Origin: CAKZRD01 sp964549155
GTDB taxonomy: Archaea; Nanobdellota; Nanobdellia; Pacearchaeales; GW2011-AR1
DNA: 5,073 nt
Direction: 5' to 3'
Assembly: GCA_964549155.1 (NCBI GenBank)
Contig: CAZJUG010000034.1
Span: 1-5,073 of the forward strand
The notes under the pieces were generated by a model, which was not told the origin of the DNA, ran no database searches, and was given only the letters and a program-made list of their open reading frames with translations. Position numbers and translations under genes: made by a program. The stretch's first letter is position 1; every line of letters starts with the position of its first letter. This document shows positions 3,946-5,073 of the stretch, one piece after another.

Positions 3946-4977
3946 CTATTTATCTCCACCGAACTTCTTAAAAACCATTTCCTTGAAACTTTCAAATGAA
4001 TCTCTCGGAATTCTTAAACCACAAGCTACCTCATGTCCCCCACCACTAGAATTCTCAATTGTTTTAACTATCTTCTCGCTAAGTTTCTTTGCTCCCTTTC
4101 CCCTCAAGGAAATATTTACAGAATCATATTTTTTATAGCAAACAGCTATGAATCTTTCTGGATTCTTAAAAAACAATAAGTTTGCTATATCTGAAGAAAG
4201 ACTATACTCTCCAGAATACTCTAAAAATATAAGTTTTTCAAGGATTTTTGCTTTTTCAGCATTCTTTTCTACAATCTTATTCAAAAAGTTATACCTTTTA
4301 TGTAAGGATTCATTCTTCTCATCTTCTATTAGAATATCTTTTGGACCACTAGCATTGAAAAACAAATCAGAAATTTCCTGAATTGCTCTGTTAGAAGTTT
4401 TTAATGCGAGAGATAGTATAAGAGTAATTTTTCCTAGCTCTGAAGAATATCTAATCTTTGAAATGTGTACAGAAGAATCAACCATTTCAGGATAACTCTT
4501 CTGAAACTCCTCAATGAAATCAGGCATATAAACATCATAGATACAACCAATTAAAGAAATCCATTCTGTATCTTTTCTGTTACATATCTTCTGACAAACG
4601 TAACTTGTGGGCTCTGAACTTGGGAAAGTTGTAAAAAATTTAGATTTTGATTTTATCTCTTTGGTCAACTTTATCTCATGATGGTCTATGACAAAAGTTT
4701 CTATTCCTTTTTCTTTCATTTGTTCAAAAAAATCTAGATTCACAAAGGGTTTGTCTAGGATAAATATTTTATCATGGGAATCTTTATCTATTTCTTCTAG
4801 CACCCTATTATCCACTTCTGGAAAAGACCTTATTGGAATTGCTTTTCCCTTCCCAAAATTTTTAAGCAATATCACAGAACTACAAAATCCATCTGGATCG
4901 TTGTCAAAAAGAAAAAGAGGATTTATAGAACTTTCAATTTCTTCTCTTAATCCTTTTAGTTCCTTAGGGGTTATCAT
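3946..4977 (-). CDS. DHH/DHHA1 family phosphoesterase (RecJ/NrnA-like)
   Basis: A 343-residue soluble phosphoesterase with the two-domain DHH-DHHA1 layout. Such enzymes are metal-dependent (usually Mn) exonucleases or hydrolases of short oligonucleotides and cyclic dinucleotides. Motif I is FDNDPDGFCSS (24-34), with Asp25, Asp27 and Asp29; the first position is Asp where many relatives have His. Motif II is probably FILD with Asp75, motif III is the signature Asp98-His99-His100, and motif IV is probably IGCIYD with Asp148. After a helical linker (about 190-260), the DHHA1 domain carries NISLRGKGAKKLSEKI and the substrate-binding GGGH (312-315) in SSGGGHEVACG. The ATG at 4977 directly abuts the stop of the upstream gene, so translation is probably coupled. 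In archaea, DHH proteins of this kind include RecJ/GAN-like nucleases; which substrate this one uses cannot be told from sequence alone. Family call firm, activity class likely. Confidence 0.93.
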   Translation of the reverse strand: MITPKELKGLREEIESSINPLFLFDNDPDGFCSSVILLKNFGKGKAIPIRSFPEVDNRVLEEIDKDSHDKIFILDKPFVNLDFFEQMKEKGIETFVIDHHEIKLTKEIKSKSKFFTTFPSSEPTSYVCQKICNRKDTEWISLIGCIYDVYMPDFIEEFQKSYPEMVDSSVHISKIRYSSELGKITLILSLALKTSNRAIQEISDLFFNASGPKDILIEDEKNESLHKRYNFLNKIVEKNAEKAKILEKLIFLEYSGEYSLSSDIANLLFFKNPERFIAVCYKKYDSVNISLRGKGAKKLSEKIVKTIENSSGGGHEVACGLRIPRDSFESFKEMVFKKFGGDK

Positions 4978-5073
4978 CTAAAAACATACCTTTCCTTCTA
5001 AAATTTGCCCTCGAAGTTCATTCATTTCTTTTTTAATAGGAGAAGCTCTCCCCTTTAAAATTTCTTCAAGTTT
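4978..5073 (-). CDS. C-terminal end of an unidentified gene, cut by window edge
   Basis: An open minus-strand frame runs from the right edge to a TAG at 4980-4978, giving 31 residues that begin KLEEILKGRASPIKKEMNE and end EGKVCF. The piece is charged and probably helical (Lys/Glu-rich) with no motif I can assign. The stop is immediately followed by the DHH ATG at 4977, with no spacer, which is the strongest sign that this is a genuine gene end in the same transcript. An alternative is that an internal ATG (5025-5023) starts a very short frame, but the frame is open to the edge and the tight junction favours a larger upstream gene. Identity unknown. Confidence 0.6.
   Translation of the reverse strand, partial: KLEEILKGRASPIKKEMNELRGQILEGKVCF

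Noticed and set aside
4148..4981. Plus-strand frames (4148-4381 and 4688-4981) inside the DHH gene
   Set aside because: Antisense shadows of the conserved DHH/DHHA1 coding sequence.

Overview
The window looks like chromosomal DNA from an archaeon, probably a small-genome DPANN-type lineage (Woesearchaeota/Pacearchaeota-like). The domain is well supported: there is a deoxyhypusine synthase (archaeal/eukaryotic eIF5A/aIF5A pathway), a Cbf5-type pseudouridine synthase, and archaeal BRE/TATA promoter elements. The DPANN placement is inference from the AT-rich sequence, tight packing, leaderless promoter spacing and a shortened Cbf5. No mobile element, CRISPR array, tRNA or rRNA was seen.

Layout, left to right. 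(1) A minus-strand pair: a thioredoxin (208-525) followed after 1 nt by a small CxxC...CxxC zinc-ribbon protein (start at 206) that reaches the left edge. (2) Divergent from it is cbf5 (576-1403, +). The 50-bp gap holds one perfectly palindromic TATA box whose centre is equidistant from both start codons, so it may serve both genes. (3) Convergent with cbf5, overlapping it by 8 nt at the 3' ends, is deoxyhypusine synthase (1396-2358, -). (4) A 118-bp divergent promoter region follows. It has a leaderless-type TATA for deoxyhypusine synthase. Facing the other way are a strong BRE/TATA and a 19-bp inverted repeat lying across the predicted transcription start. (5) A plus-strand cluster: a 56-aa ribbon-helix-helix-like protein (2477-2647), a LemA-family membrane protein (2644-3252), an 80-aa very basic protein with one hydrophobic segment (3307-3549), and a NUDIX hydrolase (3546-3944). 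Two of the three junctions are 4-nt ATGA overlaps. (6) Convergent with NUDIX, 1 nt apart, is a DHH/DHHA1 phosphoesterase (3946-4977, -). Directly upstream of it, with no gap, is the C-terminal end of an unidentified gene that enters from the right edge.

The flanks are housekeeping genes: rRNA/tRNA pseudouridylation, hypusine formation, thiol redox, and nucleic-acid or nucleotide phosphoester hydrolysis. The accessory-looking part is the cluster 2410-3944. A small putative DNA-binding protein sits behind its own candidate operator and is translationally coupled to LemA, then comes an unrecognised basic membrane-type protein coupled to a NUDIX enzyme. The last two genes use codons unlike their neighbours (CGT runs, CGG, AGG, CCC, GTC). 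This cluster is the best candidate for an undescribed system, but nothing in the sequence fixes what it does.
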